Assembly: GCA_041660815.1 (NCBI GenBank)
Contig: JBAZVN010000009.1
Location: forward strand, 1-64,000
Direction of reading: 5' to 3'
Source of the DNA: PALSA-1006 sp041660815
GTDB taxonomy: Bacteria; Pseudomonadota; Gammaproteobacteria; Burkholderiales; Gallionellaceae
Length of the DNA stretch: 64,000 bases
Both the position numbers and the translations under genes were made by a program. Within the stretch, counting starts at the first letter, position 1, and each line of letters opens with the position of its first letter. Below are positions 17,124 through 25,874 of the stretch, in pieces. The notes under the pieces are model-generated. The model had not been told where the DNA came from and did not search any database. It was given only the letters and a program-made list of their open reading frames with translations.

Positions 17124-17747
17124 GTGGACATTAAATTTTTAGCGGAATTTAAAAATATCGACCCCAAGAAACCGGGGGGCTGGCCTTGGCTGATCAAAAT
17201 TGCCGCATTTTTAGCCATGTTTGTCGGCGTCATCGCCATTGGTGCGCTAGTTGACTGGCAGAGCCAGATGCAAACGCTGCAAGCATTAGAGCAGGAAGAA
17301 GAAGATTTAAAGAATACTTTTTTGGCCAAGAAGAGAGAGGCCATCAACCTAGATATCATAAAAAAACAATTACTTGAAACGCAGCAATCATTTGGCGCGC
17401 TCTTAAAGCAATTGCCCAGCAAGTCCGAAATGGATGCTTTATTAACCGATATCAATCAGGCCGGCTTGGGTCGCGGCTTACAATTTGAATTATTCAAGCC
17501 GGGCAATGAAGTGGCCACCGGGGTATTCACCGAACAACCCATCAGCATCCGGGTTTCAGGCAGTTACGATGATCTGGGAAAATTCAGCAGCGACATTTCC
17601 CAGTTACCGCGAATTGTGACATTGGATGATATTAATATTTCTTCCGATAATGAGGGAATGCTGAGTATGGATGCCATCGCAAAAACCTACCGCTATCTGG
17701 ATGAATCTGAATTAGCCGCGCAAAAACCCGGAGCCGCTAAAAAATGA
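17124..17747 (+). CDS. pilO: Type IV pilus assembly protein PilO
   Basis: A 207-residue bitopic inner-membrane protein, with a start at GTG 17124. A membrane helix (about 19-40) is followed by a coiled coil (QALEQEEEDLKNTFLAKKREA) and a C-terminal periplasmic domain that includes the conserved stretch LPSKSEMDALLTDINQAGLGRGL. It forms the PilN-PilO heterodimer that contacts PilP. The stop overlaps the pilP start by 4 bp. Confidence 0.94.
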   Translation: MDIKFLAEFKNIDPKKPGGWPWLIKIAAFLAMFVGVIAIGALVDWQSQMQTLQALEQEEEDLKNTFLAKKREAINLDIIKKQLLETQQSFGALLKQLPSKSEMDALLTDINQAGLGRGLQFELFKPGNEVATGVFTEQPISIRVSGSYDDLGKFSSDISQLPRIVTLDDINISSDNEGMLSMDAIAKTYRYLDESELAAQKPGAAKK

Positions 17748-18262
17748 GTACCACATTCAAAATAGCGCCACTGTTATTGGCCGCCCTGCTGGTTGGCTGC
17801 GGTGGCCAAGAATCACAAGATTTGCATGACTTTATAAAAAATTCCGGTGCGGATATGCGCGGAAAAGTTGATCCGCCGCCGGAAATTAAACCTTACGAGC
17901 CGTTCGACTATGACAATTCAGCAGGTCTGCCCAATCCGTTTAAATCACGCAAAGTAGAACTAAAAAACACCGGGGCGGCCGGCATGAATCAACCGGATAT
18001 GGAACGCCCCAAAGAGGAATTGGAAGAATTTCCACTCGACAGTATAAAAATGGTGGGTTATCTGGAACAAGCGGGCGCTGCTTATGCAATCATCCGCTCT
18101 TCAAACCAGAAATTGCACCGCGTAAAACCGGGAAATTATCTTGGCCTCAATTTTGGCAAGATTACGTCGATAAGTGACACCGAAATACGTATAAATGAAA
18201 TGGTGCAAGACAGCGCCGGCGATTGGTCGGAGCGCGAGAGCATACTGCAGTTAGTTGAATGA
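17744..18262 (+). CDS. pilP: Type IV pilus lipoprotein PilP
   Basis: A 172-residue inner-membrane lipoprotein with signal peptide and lipobox LLVGC (Cys about 19). A disordered linker rich in Pro and acidic residues precedes the C-terminal beta-sandwich, which contains MVGYLEQAGAAYAIIR and VKPGNYLGLNFGKI. PilP bridges PilNO to the N0 domain of the PilQ secretin. It overlaps the start region of pilQ. Confidence 0.94.
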   Translation: MSTTFKIAPLLLAALLVGCGGQESQDLHDFIKNSGADMRGKVDPPPEIKPYEPFDYDNSAGLPNPFKSRKVELKNTGAAGMNQPDMERPKEELEEFPLDSIKMVGYLEQAGAAYAIIRSSNQKLHRVKPGNYLGLNFGKITSISDTEIRINEMVQDSAGDWSERESILQLVE

Positions 18263-18275
18263 TCGGGAGTACATG

Positions 18276-20363
18276 ATGGAACACTATAAAAATTCGATTT
18301 GGAACATTGCCCGATGCGCAATCCTGGCATTTTCGCTGTTTGCATTAAATGCCTATGCGGAAGTTGCCCCCAATAGCATCCAATCTTTGACGGCCACACC
18401 CGCCTTGGGCGGCAAAATAGTGATTAAAATTGAACTGGCAGCACCACTCGCCAATCAACCGGCGGCTTTTACCATCAACACCCCCCCGCGCATCGCTTTT
18501 GATTTTCCCAATACCAGCAATGGGCTGGGAAAAACCACCCAGAGTTTCGGCGAAGGCGACCTGCGCTCCGTCAATGTCATTCAGGTGGGGGGGCGCACGC
18601 GTTTAGTGGTTAACCTGGCCCAGATGCTGAGTTATGACACGCAAATTGACGGTAATAATCTGCTCGTTACCTTACAGGGTAAAGTAGCCACGAATACCAC
18701 CGAACCCGTTATAACAGCGCGTTTTGCCGAGGCAAAACCCACCAGTGAAATGCATAGCTTGCGGGATATTGATTTCCGCCGGGGCAAAAATGGCGAAGGC
18801 AGCATACACATCGATTTGTCGGATGCGAACGTCGGCATCGACATTAAGCAACAAGGAAAAGCGCTGGTAGTGGACTTCAAACAAACTAATTTGCCGCGTA
18901 ATTTGCAGCGCAAATTGGATGTGGTTGATTTCGCCACCCCCGTGCAATGGGTGGATGCTTATACGCAGGGCGAAAACACCCGCATTCTGATCGAACCCAA
19001 AGGCTTATGGGAATATGCCGCTTACCAGACCGACAATAAATTCATCATCGAAGTAAAAACCGTTATTGAAGACTCCACCAAACTGCTCAAAGGTTCTGCT
19101 TTTGCGGGCGACAAGCTCAGTTTGAATTTCCAGAATATTTCGGTGCGTGAAGCGCTGAATGTGATTGCCGACTTTACCGACTTAAACATGGTGATCAGCG
19201 ATTCCGTTGGTGGAAATCTGACGCTGCGATTAAAAGAAGTTCCCTGGGATCAGGCATTACAAATCATTCTTGATACCGGCGGTTTGCTGCAACAAAAAGA
19301 CGGTAATGTCATCATGGTTGCGCCACGCGAAGAAATTGCCGCACGCCAAAAAAGTGTGATGAATTCGCAACGTGCGATCAGCTTATTAGAACCCCTGCAA
19401 ACTGAGGCCTTCCCGCTTAATTATGCCAAAGTTGAGGACGTCAAAGCGGTATTGGCAGGCTATCAATCATCCTCCGCCAAAGACGGCGAAGCGGTTGATG
19501 AAGCGTCTAAAAGTACCTCGGGAAGCAATCAGGACAGTATTGCATTCGATACCCGCACCAATACTTTGTACATTACCGGTACAAAATCCCGCTTGGCGCA
19601 AGTGCGTGAAATCATCAAAAAGCTAGACGTACCCGTGCGCCAAGTATTGATTGAGGCTCGTTTCGTTGATGCAAAACGCTCATATAATCAATCACTTGGC
19701 GGAAGACTTTCGTTTGGACAGGCAAGCCCCAATAAGTTTGGCTCGGGTAACACCTCGCAAATTAACAACATCTCCAATGTGAATTTACCCAACTTTCCTG
19801 CTGCTGCCGGAAATCTATCCTTGTCACTGTTTAATGCCGCCTCCACTTCCACCCTCAATTTGGAGCTGGCCGCATCGGAACTGGATGAAACAATCAAGTC
19901 TATTGCCAGCCCGCGTGTATTAACCGGCGACTCAACACCGGCCACCATCAAACAAGGTGTCGCCATTCCTTATGCGGTTGCAGGCAGCGCCACGAGTGGC
20001 CCGTCTATTTCTTTCAAGGATGCCACTTTGAGCCTGGAAGTCACGCCGAAAATTACACCGGATGACCGGGTGTCAATGAAGTTAAATGTGACGCAGGATA
20101 CTGTCGGAACTGTTTATGGGGGCGTTCCCAGCATCGACAAAAACCAGGTGACGACCACCGTGCTGGTTGAAAATGGCGGAACAATTGTCATTGGCGGTGT
20201 GTATATCCAAAGCAGTGGCGATACGTTTAACAAAGTACCCCTGTTGGGCGATCTTTGGGGAATCGGTTGGTTATTTAAGACTCGCGTTCAATCCGAGGCC
20301 AAACGCGAATTGCTGGTTTTTATTACCCCGAAAATTTTGAAAGACAGCCTGAATATCAACTAA
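18276..20363 (+). CDS. pilQ: Type IV pilus secretin PilQ
   Basis: The outer-membrane secretin pore for the pilus. With the start at ATG 18276, preceded by GGGAG at a good spacing, it has 695 residues; TTG 18255 and ATG 18273 are alternatives. After a signal peptide ending near NAYAEVA come two AMIN peptidoglycan-binding domains (about 30-115 and 135-240), an STN/N0 region (LSLNFQNISVREALNVIADF), an N1 domain, and the secretin core with VPLLGDLWGIGWLFK and LLVFITPKIL. A strong terminator follows. Confidence 0.95.
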   Translation: MEHYKNSIWNIARCAILAFSLFALNAYAEVAPNSIQSLTATPALGGKIVIKIELAAPLANQPAAFTINTPPRIAFDFPNTSNGLGKTTQSFGEGDLRSVNVIQVGGRTRLVVNLAQMLSYDTQIDGNNLLVTLQGKVATNTTEPVITARFAEAKPTSEMHSLRDIDFRRGKNGEGSIHIDLSDANVGIDIKQQGKALVVDFKQTNLPRNLQRKLDVVDFATPVQWVDAYTQGENTRILIEPKGLWEYAAYQTDNKFIIEVKTVIEDSTKLLKGSAFAGDKLSLNFQNISVREALNVIADFTDLNMVISDSVGGNLTLRLKEVPWDQALQIILDTGGLLQQKDGNVIMVAPREEIAARQKSVMNSQRAISLLEPLQTEAFPLNYAKVEDVKAVLAGYQSSSAKDGEAVDEASKSTSGSNQDSIAFDTRTNTLYITGTKSRLAQVREIIKKLDVPVRQVLIEARFVDAKRSYNQSLGGRLSFGQASPNKFGSGNTSQINNISNVNLPNFPAAAGNLSLSLFNAASTSTLNLELAASELDETIKSIASPRVLTGDSTPATIKQGVAIPYAVAGSATSGPSISFKDATLSLEVTPKITPDDRVSMKLNVTQDTVGTVYGGVPSIDKNQVTTTVLVENGGTIVIGGVYIQSSGDTFNKVPLLGDLWGIGWLFKTRVQSEAKRELLVFITPKILKDSLNIN

Positions 20364-20384
20364 GCAATTCCGGGTAAAGCCAAG

Positions 20385-20412
20385 GCCCGGGCTGCCGGGC
20401 TTTTGTTTTTTT
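20385..20412 (+). terminator. Rho-independent terminator after pilQ
   Basis: Stem GCCCGG (20385-20390) with CCGGGC (20395-20400) and a 4-base loop, followed by TTTTGTTTTTTT. It closes the pilMNOPQ transcript 22 bases after the pilQ stop. Confidence 0.9.
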
Positions 20413-20455
20413 GGCATAATGCAAAGCGAACATTTTTTACACACCATACGATTGC

Positions 20456-22132
20456 ATGAACGCCACCAATTCAACTCAATATAAACGCCCATCAGGCAAT
20501 ATTATTCTGGTGGGCATGATGGGCTCGGGTAAAACCACTGTCGGCAGAATATTGGCCAAACAGCTGGGGAAAACTTTTATCGATAGCGATGAAGAAATCC
20601 AAAAGCGCACCGGCGTCAAAATTTCCCATATTTTCGATGTTGAAGGTGAAGAAGGATTTCGCCAGCGCGAACGCTGTGTCATTCAAGATCTCGTTAAATT
20701 AGACAATATCGTATTAGCCACCGGCGGCGGCGCGGTGCTCAAACCGGAAAATCGCGACGTACTTTATCAAAACGGCGTGGTGGTTTATTTAAAAAGCAAC
20801 GTGCATGATTTATGGCAGCGTACGCGCCATGACCATTCCAGACCCTTGCTGCAAACGGCCAATCCGCGTGGCAAACTGCAGGAATTATTTAATCAGCGCG
20901 ACCCGATTTACCTGTCGGTAGCCGACATCATTATTCACACGGGACGACAAACAGTTCAATGTTTAATCTCCCGCTTAATTCAAAAAATTCAACCCGATGT
21001 GCACGTTAACTCACACTCAAATATGATTTCACACGCGAATTCTATGCAAACCTTAAGCGTCGGCCTTGCCGAAAGAAGTTATCAAATCCATATCGGGCAA
21101 AATCTGCTCAACCAGGCAGAATTACTAATCAAGCACCTTCCACACAAACGGACGGTGCTGGTGAGCAATACCAAAGTTGCTCCACTGTATTTGGATAAGC
21201 TATCCGGTCTATTGATTAATAATGGAATTCAAGTTCAGTCTATTATTCTGCCGGATGGCGAAAAATACAAAAATTCCGAGTCGCTAAATATCATCTATGA
21301 CGCCCTGCTGAGCAACCGCTGCGAGCGCAATACACCGCTCATTGCCTTGGGTGGCGGAGTGATTGGCGATTTAACCGGCTACGCTGCCGCCACCTATTTG
21401 CGCGGCGTTCCCTTTATTCAAATTCCCACTACCTTACTGGCGCAGGTTGACTCTTCCGTGGGCGGCAAAACAGGCATCAATCACCCTCTCGGCAAAAATA
21501 TGATCGGGGCGTTTTACCAACCACAAGTGGTCATTGCCGACGTGGCAACGTTAAACACCCTTTCCGATCAGGAGCTGCGCGCCGGAATTGCCGAGGTCAT
21601 CAAATACGGACTGATTCGTGATTGTGCATTTTTAGCCTGGCTAGAAAACAACATGGATAAACTGCTGCAGCGCGATGCCGCAGTGTTGCAATATGCAATC
21701 GTGCGCAGCTGCCAGCACAAAGCCGAAGTGGTGGGCGCGGACGAGCGTGAAAGCGGTGACCGCGCATTGTTAAATTTAGGACACACCTTCGGACACGCGA
21801 TCGAAAATGCCATGGGCTACGGGGTATGGTTGCACGGCGAAGCGGTGGCCACCGGAACCATTATGGCAGCCGATTTATCCAGACGCTTGGGATGGATATC
21901 CGAACAGGATGTTGAACGCACAAAAAATTTATTCGTTAAAGCCGGTTTGCCCATCATCGGCCCGCACATGAGCGTGGAAAAATATATCGAACTGATGGGC
22001 TTGGATAAAAAAGTGGCCAATGGAAAGATGCGTTTCGTATTATTAAAAGCCCTGGGACATGCGGTGATTGCCGACAATGTGCCCCTTGAGTTGCTGCATG
22101 AAACCATCATTGCCAATAGCCGCAAACAATAA
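20456..22132 (+). CDS. aroKB: Bifunctional shikimate kinase / 3-dehydroquinate synthase (AroK-AroB fusion)
   Basis: One uninterrupted 558-residue frame encodes two enzymes usually made from adjacent genes. Residues 14-180 are shikimate kinase: Walker A GMMGSGKTT, FIDSDEEI, GEEGFRQRE, LATGGGAV and the lid RTRHDHSRPLL. Residues 196-558 are 3-dehydroquinate synthase: LALGGGVIGDLTGYAA, IPTTLLAQVDSSVGGKTGINH, LRAGIAEVIKYG and the zinc ligands in NLGHTFGHAIE and WLHGEAVA. A short linker (about 181-195) joins them. In a split arrangement aroB would start at the in-frame ATG 21043. Fusion is what the sequence shows; a lost stop codon is the alternative reading. A REP-like palindrome follows. Confidence 0.92.
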   Translation: MNATNSTQYKRPSGNIILVGMMGSGKTTVGRILAKQLGKTFIDSDEEIQKRTGVKISHIFDVEGEEGFRQRERCVIQDLVKLDNIVLATGGGAVLKPENRDVLYQNGVVVYLKSNVHDLWQRTRHDHSRPLLQTANPRGKLQELFNQRDPIYLSVADIIIHTGRQTVQCLISRLIQKIQPDVHVNSHSNMISHANSMQTLSVGLAERSYQIHIGQNLLNQAELLIKHLPHKRTVLVSNTKVAPLYLDKLSGLLINNGIQVQSIILPDGEKYKNSESLNIIYDALLSNRCERNTPLIALGGGVIGDLTGYAAATYLRGVPFIQIPTTLLAQVDSSVGGKTGINHPLGKNMIGAFYQPQVVIADVATLNTLSDQELRAGIAEVIKYGLIRDCAFLAWLENNMDKLLQRDAAVLQYAIVRSCQHKAEVVGADERESGDRALLNLGHTFGHAIENAMGYGVWLHGEAVATGTIMAADLSRRLGWISEQDVERTKNLFVKAGLPIIGPHMSVEKYIELMGLDKKVANGKMRFVLLKALGHAVIADNVPLELLHETIIANSRKQ

Positions 22133-22141
22133 ATCCGCAAA

Positions 22142-22193
22142 GTAGGAGGGGCTTTAGCCGCGAAAGCGTGTTCGCGGCTAAAGCCCCTCCTAC
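22142..22193. repeat. REP-like perfect palindrome
   Basis: Two perfect 23-bp arms (22142-22164 and 22171-22193; GTAGGAGGGGCTTTAGCCGC...) around a 6-base loop, 9 bases after aroKB and 62 before dgt. The sequence resembles the repetitive extragenic palindromes common in proteobacteria such as Pseudomonas. It is unrelated in sequence to the repeat at 6888-6960. It could terminate or stabilise the aroKB mRNA. Confidence 0.85.
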
Positions 22194-22255
22194 AATTGAA
22201 TGCATCCCAATGGACTAACCGAGCATTTTAATTTGCCTGTATCGAGGAGTATTTT

Positions 22256-23383
22256 GTGCCCGACCAACAACTCGCCCCCTATGCCGCTACCCCGCAACAT
22301 TCCCAAGGCAGATTAATTTATGAGGATACGCCGTCGGGACGCAGCGAATTTCAGCGCGACCGCGACCGTATCATCCATTCCAGCGCGTTTCGCCGTCTGG
22401 AATATAAAACCCAAGTATTTGTAAACCACGAAGGGGATTTATTTCGCACCCGCCTCACCCACAGCATCGAGGTTGCGCAAATTGGCCGTTCCATTGCACG
22501 CCGTTTGGCGTTGAACGAAGACTTGGTTGAAGCCATTTCCCTGGCGCACGACCTGGGGCACACCCCGTTCGGCCACGCCGGACAAGATGCGCTCAATACC
22601 TGCATGAAAGATTACGGCGGCTTTGAACACAACCTGCAGTCGCTGCGGGTCGTTGATGTACTGGAAGAGCGCTACGCGAATTTTGACGGCTTAAATCTGT
22701 GCTTTGAAACCCGCGAGGGAATTCTTAAACACTGCTCGCCCGACAACGCGGTCAAATTGGGCAAAGTCGGTGAGCGCTTTCTCACCAATCAACGCCCCAC
22801 TCTGGAAGCGCAAATCGCCAATCTCGCGGATGAAATAGCCTATAATAATCATGATGTTGACGATGGCCTGCGGTCGGGTCTGATCACCCTGGAGCAGCTT
22901 GCATCGGTGCGTTTATTTGCCACCCATCTTGACGAGGTACGTAACGCCTATCCCACCTTAGCCGAGCGCCGCGTGGTGCATGAAACGATCCGGCGCATGA
23001 TCAATACACTGGTCAGCGACGTCATCGCCCAGACTGAAAAAAATATCCGTCAGCAACCGCTTAATAATTTAGACGATGTCAGAAGTGCCCCCATAATGCT
23101 GGCCTTCAGCGCCCCCATGCTGGAGCTCAACCGCGAATTAAAAGCCTTCTTGCGCACCCATTTATACCGGCATTATCTGGTGTTGCGCATGAGCGCAAAA
23201 GCGCAAAGAATCATCAGCGAACTGTTTCAAGTTTTCATGCAAGACCGCCGCTTATTGCCCCCGCAATTTCTGCAAGCCGCAGAGATAGATCATGCCCGTG
23301 CCGTATCCGACTACGTGGCAGGCATGACCGATCGTTATGCAATTCGGGAATATAGGAGATTATTTGCGGTGGAAGAAGGGTAA
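22256..23383 (+). CDS. dgt: Deoxyguanosinetriphosphate triphosphohydrolase-like protein
   Basis: A 375-residue HD-domain enzyme of the dGTPase family (short Dgt-like type), which removes triphosphate from dNTPs. It starts at GTG 22256 behind GAGGAG. The HD metal site is visible as RTRLTHSIEVAQIGRSIAR (H) and LAHDLGHTPFGHAGQDAL (HD), with a further Asp in DEIAYNNHDVDDGLRSGL. The N-terminal FQRDRDRIIHSSAFRRLEYKTQVF is the family signature. Placement downstream of aroB is common in betaproteobacteria. Confidence 0.92.
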   Translation: MPDQQLAPYAATPQHSQGRLIYEDTPSGRSEFQRDRDRIIHSSAFRRLEYKTQVFVNHEGDLFRTRLTHSIEVAQIGRSIARRLALNEDLVEAISLAHDLGHTPFGHAGQDALNTCMKDYGGFEHNLQSLRVVDVLEERYANFDGLNLCFETREGILKHCSPDNAVKLGKVGERFLTNQRPTLEAQIANLADEIAYNNHDVDDGLRSGLITLEQLASVRLFATHLDEVRNAYPTLAERRVVHETIRRMINTLVSDVIAQTEKNIRQQPLNNLDDVRSAPIMLAFSAPMLELNRELKAFLRTHLYRHYLVLRMSAKAQRIISELFQVFMQDRRLLPPQFLQAAEIDHARAVSDYVAGMTDRYAIREYRRLFAVEEG

Positions 23384-23464
23384 TCTCAACGAGCGAGTTG
23401 ACTAAAGCGAGTTAAAGAAACATATTGAAAATTTCAACAGTCTCTCTAACTGACTTCGCCGCAA

Positions 23465-25492
23465 TTAAAAGTTGAATGGGCTGTTAGATAATTTACAGGG
23501 CACCACATCATCTGCAAGCGCACTGAGTGCAAAGCTAATCTCACTTAAAGCCTCTGATCCTTGAACAACTGTTCTTGCTCTGATTCGGGTCGTTATCCAA
23601 AGGGCACTGTTTTTTCCGTAAGACAAATCAAAAGTTGCCAAGCCATTGGCATCTGTGGTTACTGTCCCCGGAACCGTTCCACCAGCAGAATTGGTCGGGG
23701 TAATTAAACCATCAATTTTTCCTCCAGCAACACTGGTGCCATTTGCATAATACTTCCGCACCCCATCTTCAGTGGGGTCAAGTATTAAATTCTCATTGAC
23801 ATCTTCATTATAAAAAGTGCCTGTTGTGGCAGTATCCGCATCACGCGCACAGGCACCTCCTGTACTCCAAGCAATCGGCCAGGAACTTAAATTTACGACC
23901 GTCCCTGCGGGAGCTGGATTGCCATTGGAGTCGGCAACCAAGACGGACATTGCATGAACATAACCCGTTTTATTGGAATTCTCTGCAAGAACAGTGGCAG
24001 AGCCGAAGGCAATAGAACCTGCCGAGCCTCCGATAGTAATTGTGGCATCACTACCGGATGGCGAAGTACCTGTTTTAACTGCCGTTCCCAGCACTTGAGC
24101 ACGAATCTGCACCCCCGTTTGTCCGGATGATTTTGAACCTGTGGTAAAACTGGTACTGGCTTGTCCAAGTCCCAGTGATGTCGTTGTCGTTGAGGCAGAT
24201 AGTGCAAAGGCAGGTGAAACAGTTTCTCCTCCCCCAGTCGGATTTTGGATGGAGAATGAAATCGGTGCATCTCCAACGGGCATTCCACTGCTATCCGTTA
24301 CAGTAGCAATCAAAGTGGAAACACCTTTAGTAGATCCTACGCTCTTTGAAAGTAAGCTAGGAGAGGCTTGCAAGGTAATTGAATAAGCTGTTGTTGCGGT
24401 CATCGACACGGTCATGCTGGCATTGGTTGCCGGAACAGATGGATTATCAACATAAATTGTGGCAACTCCGGCACTGGTTGCGGTTAAAGTTGCCGTTGCC
24501 ACACTAGATACGGGAGTGACTAAAAGAAATCCAGGGGTTGTTTCCCCTGTCCAATTTCCCATGGATGAAACAAAACGAACAGAGGTCGCCGGTGCGGGAG
24601 CATTAACACTGACTGTCAATTTATCTCCAATTTTCATTGCAACCTGCAATGGATTTGTGACAGGAGTTGAAGCGGCAGCAAATGCAGTACAAGTATTATT
24701 AACCAAGGTGGCGCACGGGGTTAGTGTTGTGCTGCCTATCCCAAAAGTTGCTGCCGTTGGAGTGACTACAAAATTGTTTGTTGCAGTTGCTCCCAATGCA
24801 GAAGCTGTTACTGTTGTTGAGCCCGATGATGCTCCCTTGACGGTACTGGTAAACAAGCCACTTGCGTCGGTAACACCAGAAGCCGGGGTAAAACTTACTC
24901 TGTTTGCAACTGATTGGGTTAATACCACACTAGCGTTTGGTACGATTATTCCTGCAGAATCTTTCGCCGTAACCGTAAGGGTTGCAGGCACCGACCCGTC
25001 ATCCGTCAGGCTAAGTGAGGTTGAATTAAGCGTAACCGTAGAACCTACAATTTGAATTGGATATTGCGCAGTTGCGGTGCCTGCCGTGGCGCTGATCGTT
25101 GCTGTTCGGTTCAATTTATTTGCACCGCCCGCTTTGAAGGTAAAGGTTGCAACGCCAGAAGAGTCAGTAGTCACTGTGTTAGAGCTCATCAATCCGGTGT
25201 CAGTTGACAGAGAAACTTGAACGCCCGCAACAGCAGCATTACTTGCGCTTATTGCGGTAACTGAGACTGTTGCTGCGGTTGAGTTATCCGACTGAACGGT
25301 GGTAGGTGATGCCGAGATGGTAAGGGCAGCTGCTGTCGCTGAGGCCGCCGTAGTCGTAGTAGTTGAAGTGGTTACAGCACTCGTAGTCGTAGTGCCGGTT
25401 ACTCCGCCGCATCCTGTCACGAAAATTATAGTCGCGCTCATAATCCCGCTAACTAACAATTTCGAACTATTTAAGTTAAAAAGACGTTTCAT
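23465..25492 (-). CDS. Surface lipoprotein with bacterial Ig-like (Big) repeats
   Basis: With the start at ATG 25492, behind AAGGGGA, it is a 675-residue lipoprotein: signal peptide, lipobox VTGC (Cys about 28), and a Thr/Ser-rich low-complexity linker. At least four Ig-like beta domains of the invasin/Big_1 kind follow. Each shows repeating phrases such as DSSGVATFTFKAG, DASGLFTSTVKG and DANGLATFDLSYG, with Ala/Ser/Thr/Val-rich strands between. No enzymatic motif is seen. An outer-membrane-anchored structural or adhesive role is inferred. It converges on dgt and is not obviously in an operon. Confidence 0.75.
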   Translation of the reverse strand: MKRLFNLNSSKLLVSGIMSATIIFVTGCGGVTGTTTTSAVTTSTTTTTAASATAAALTISASPTTVQSDNSTAATVSVTAISASNAAVAGVQVSLSTDTGLMSSNTVTTDSSGVATFTFKAGGANKLNRTATISATAGTATAQYPIQIVGSTVTLNSTSLSLTDDGSVPATLTVTAKDSAGIIVPNASVVLTQSVANRVSFTPASGVTDASGLFTSTVKGASSGSTTVTASALGATATNNFVVTPTAATFGIGSTTLTPCATLVNNTCTAFAAASTPVTNPLQVAMKIGDKLTVSVNAPAPATSVRFVSSMGNWTGETTPGFLLVTPVSSVATATLTATSAGVATIYVDNPSVPATNASMTVSMTATTAYSITLQASPSLLSKSVGSTKGVSTLIATVTDSSGMPVGDAPISFSIQNPTGGGETVSPAFALSASTTTTSLGLGQASTSFTTGSKSSGQTGVQIRAQVLGTAVKTGTSPSGSDATITIGGSAGSIAFGSATVLAENSNKTGYVHAMSVLVADSNGNPAPAGTVVNLSSWPIAWSTGGACARDADTATTGTFYNEDVNENLILDPTEDGVRKYYANGTSVAGGKIDGLITPTNSAGGTVPGTVTTDANGLATFDLSYGKNSALWITTRIRARTVVQGSEALSEISFALSALADDVVPCKLSNSPFNF

Positions 25493-25630
25493 ACAATCCC
25501 CTTTGTACCGCACTGTAAGTAGTAATAATTAATCATTTCCAAGCTGAACACTACAACAAAAATATTATTAACACAATGGGTTGTGATCGCTTAATAGAAT
25601 TAAGTTTAATGTAGTTTTCGCCACCGCAGA

Positions 25631-25867
25631 TTATTTGTTACTCCTGATTTTTTTCATAAAAAGCTGCTCTACTTTCTCCCTCGCCCACGGCGTCCTACGC
25701 AAAAATTTCAAACTGGATTTAATGCTGGGGTCGTGGGTAAAACAGCGAATTGGGATGGCGCTGCCCAGTGCCTCCCAGCCCATCTTTTCAGACAGTTGGG
25801 TGACAATCATTTCCAGGGTGACGCCGTCCAAACTGGGGCGGTTGCTTAATTTTTGCGGGATTTCCAA
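25631..25867 (-). CDS. VF530 (DUF2132) family DNA-binding-like protein
   Basis: The C-terminal 75 residues are a clear VF530/DUF2132 domain: LDGVTLEMIVTQLSEKMGW, IRCFTHDPSIKSSLKFLRRT and PWAREKVEQLF. The start is uncertain. I prefer TTG 25867 with AGGTAG upstream, which gives 78 residues and puts the gene 7 bp after hypD; upstream GTGs at 25915 and 25909 inside hypD are alternatives. The frame remains open far into hypD (to 26092), but that extension is out-of-frame hypD sequence. VF530 proteins are small, basic and of unknown function. Confidence 0.75.
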   Translation of the reverse strand: MEIPQKLSNRPSLDGVTLEMIVTQLSEKMGWEALGSAIPIRCFTHDPSIKSSLKFLRRTPWAREKVEQLFMKKIRSNK

Positions 25868-25874
25868 AGTAACG

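Noticed and set aside
24459..25055. 198-residue plus-strand frame inside the Ig-like lipoprotein gene
   Set aside because: It is antisense to a long repetitive gene with a clear lipoprotein signal. The translation is low-complexity Val/Ala/Thr sequence that mirrors the repeats, with no domain.
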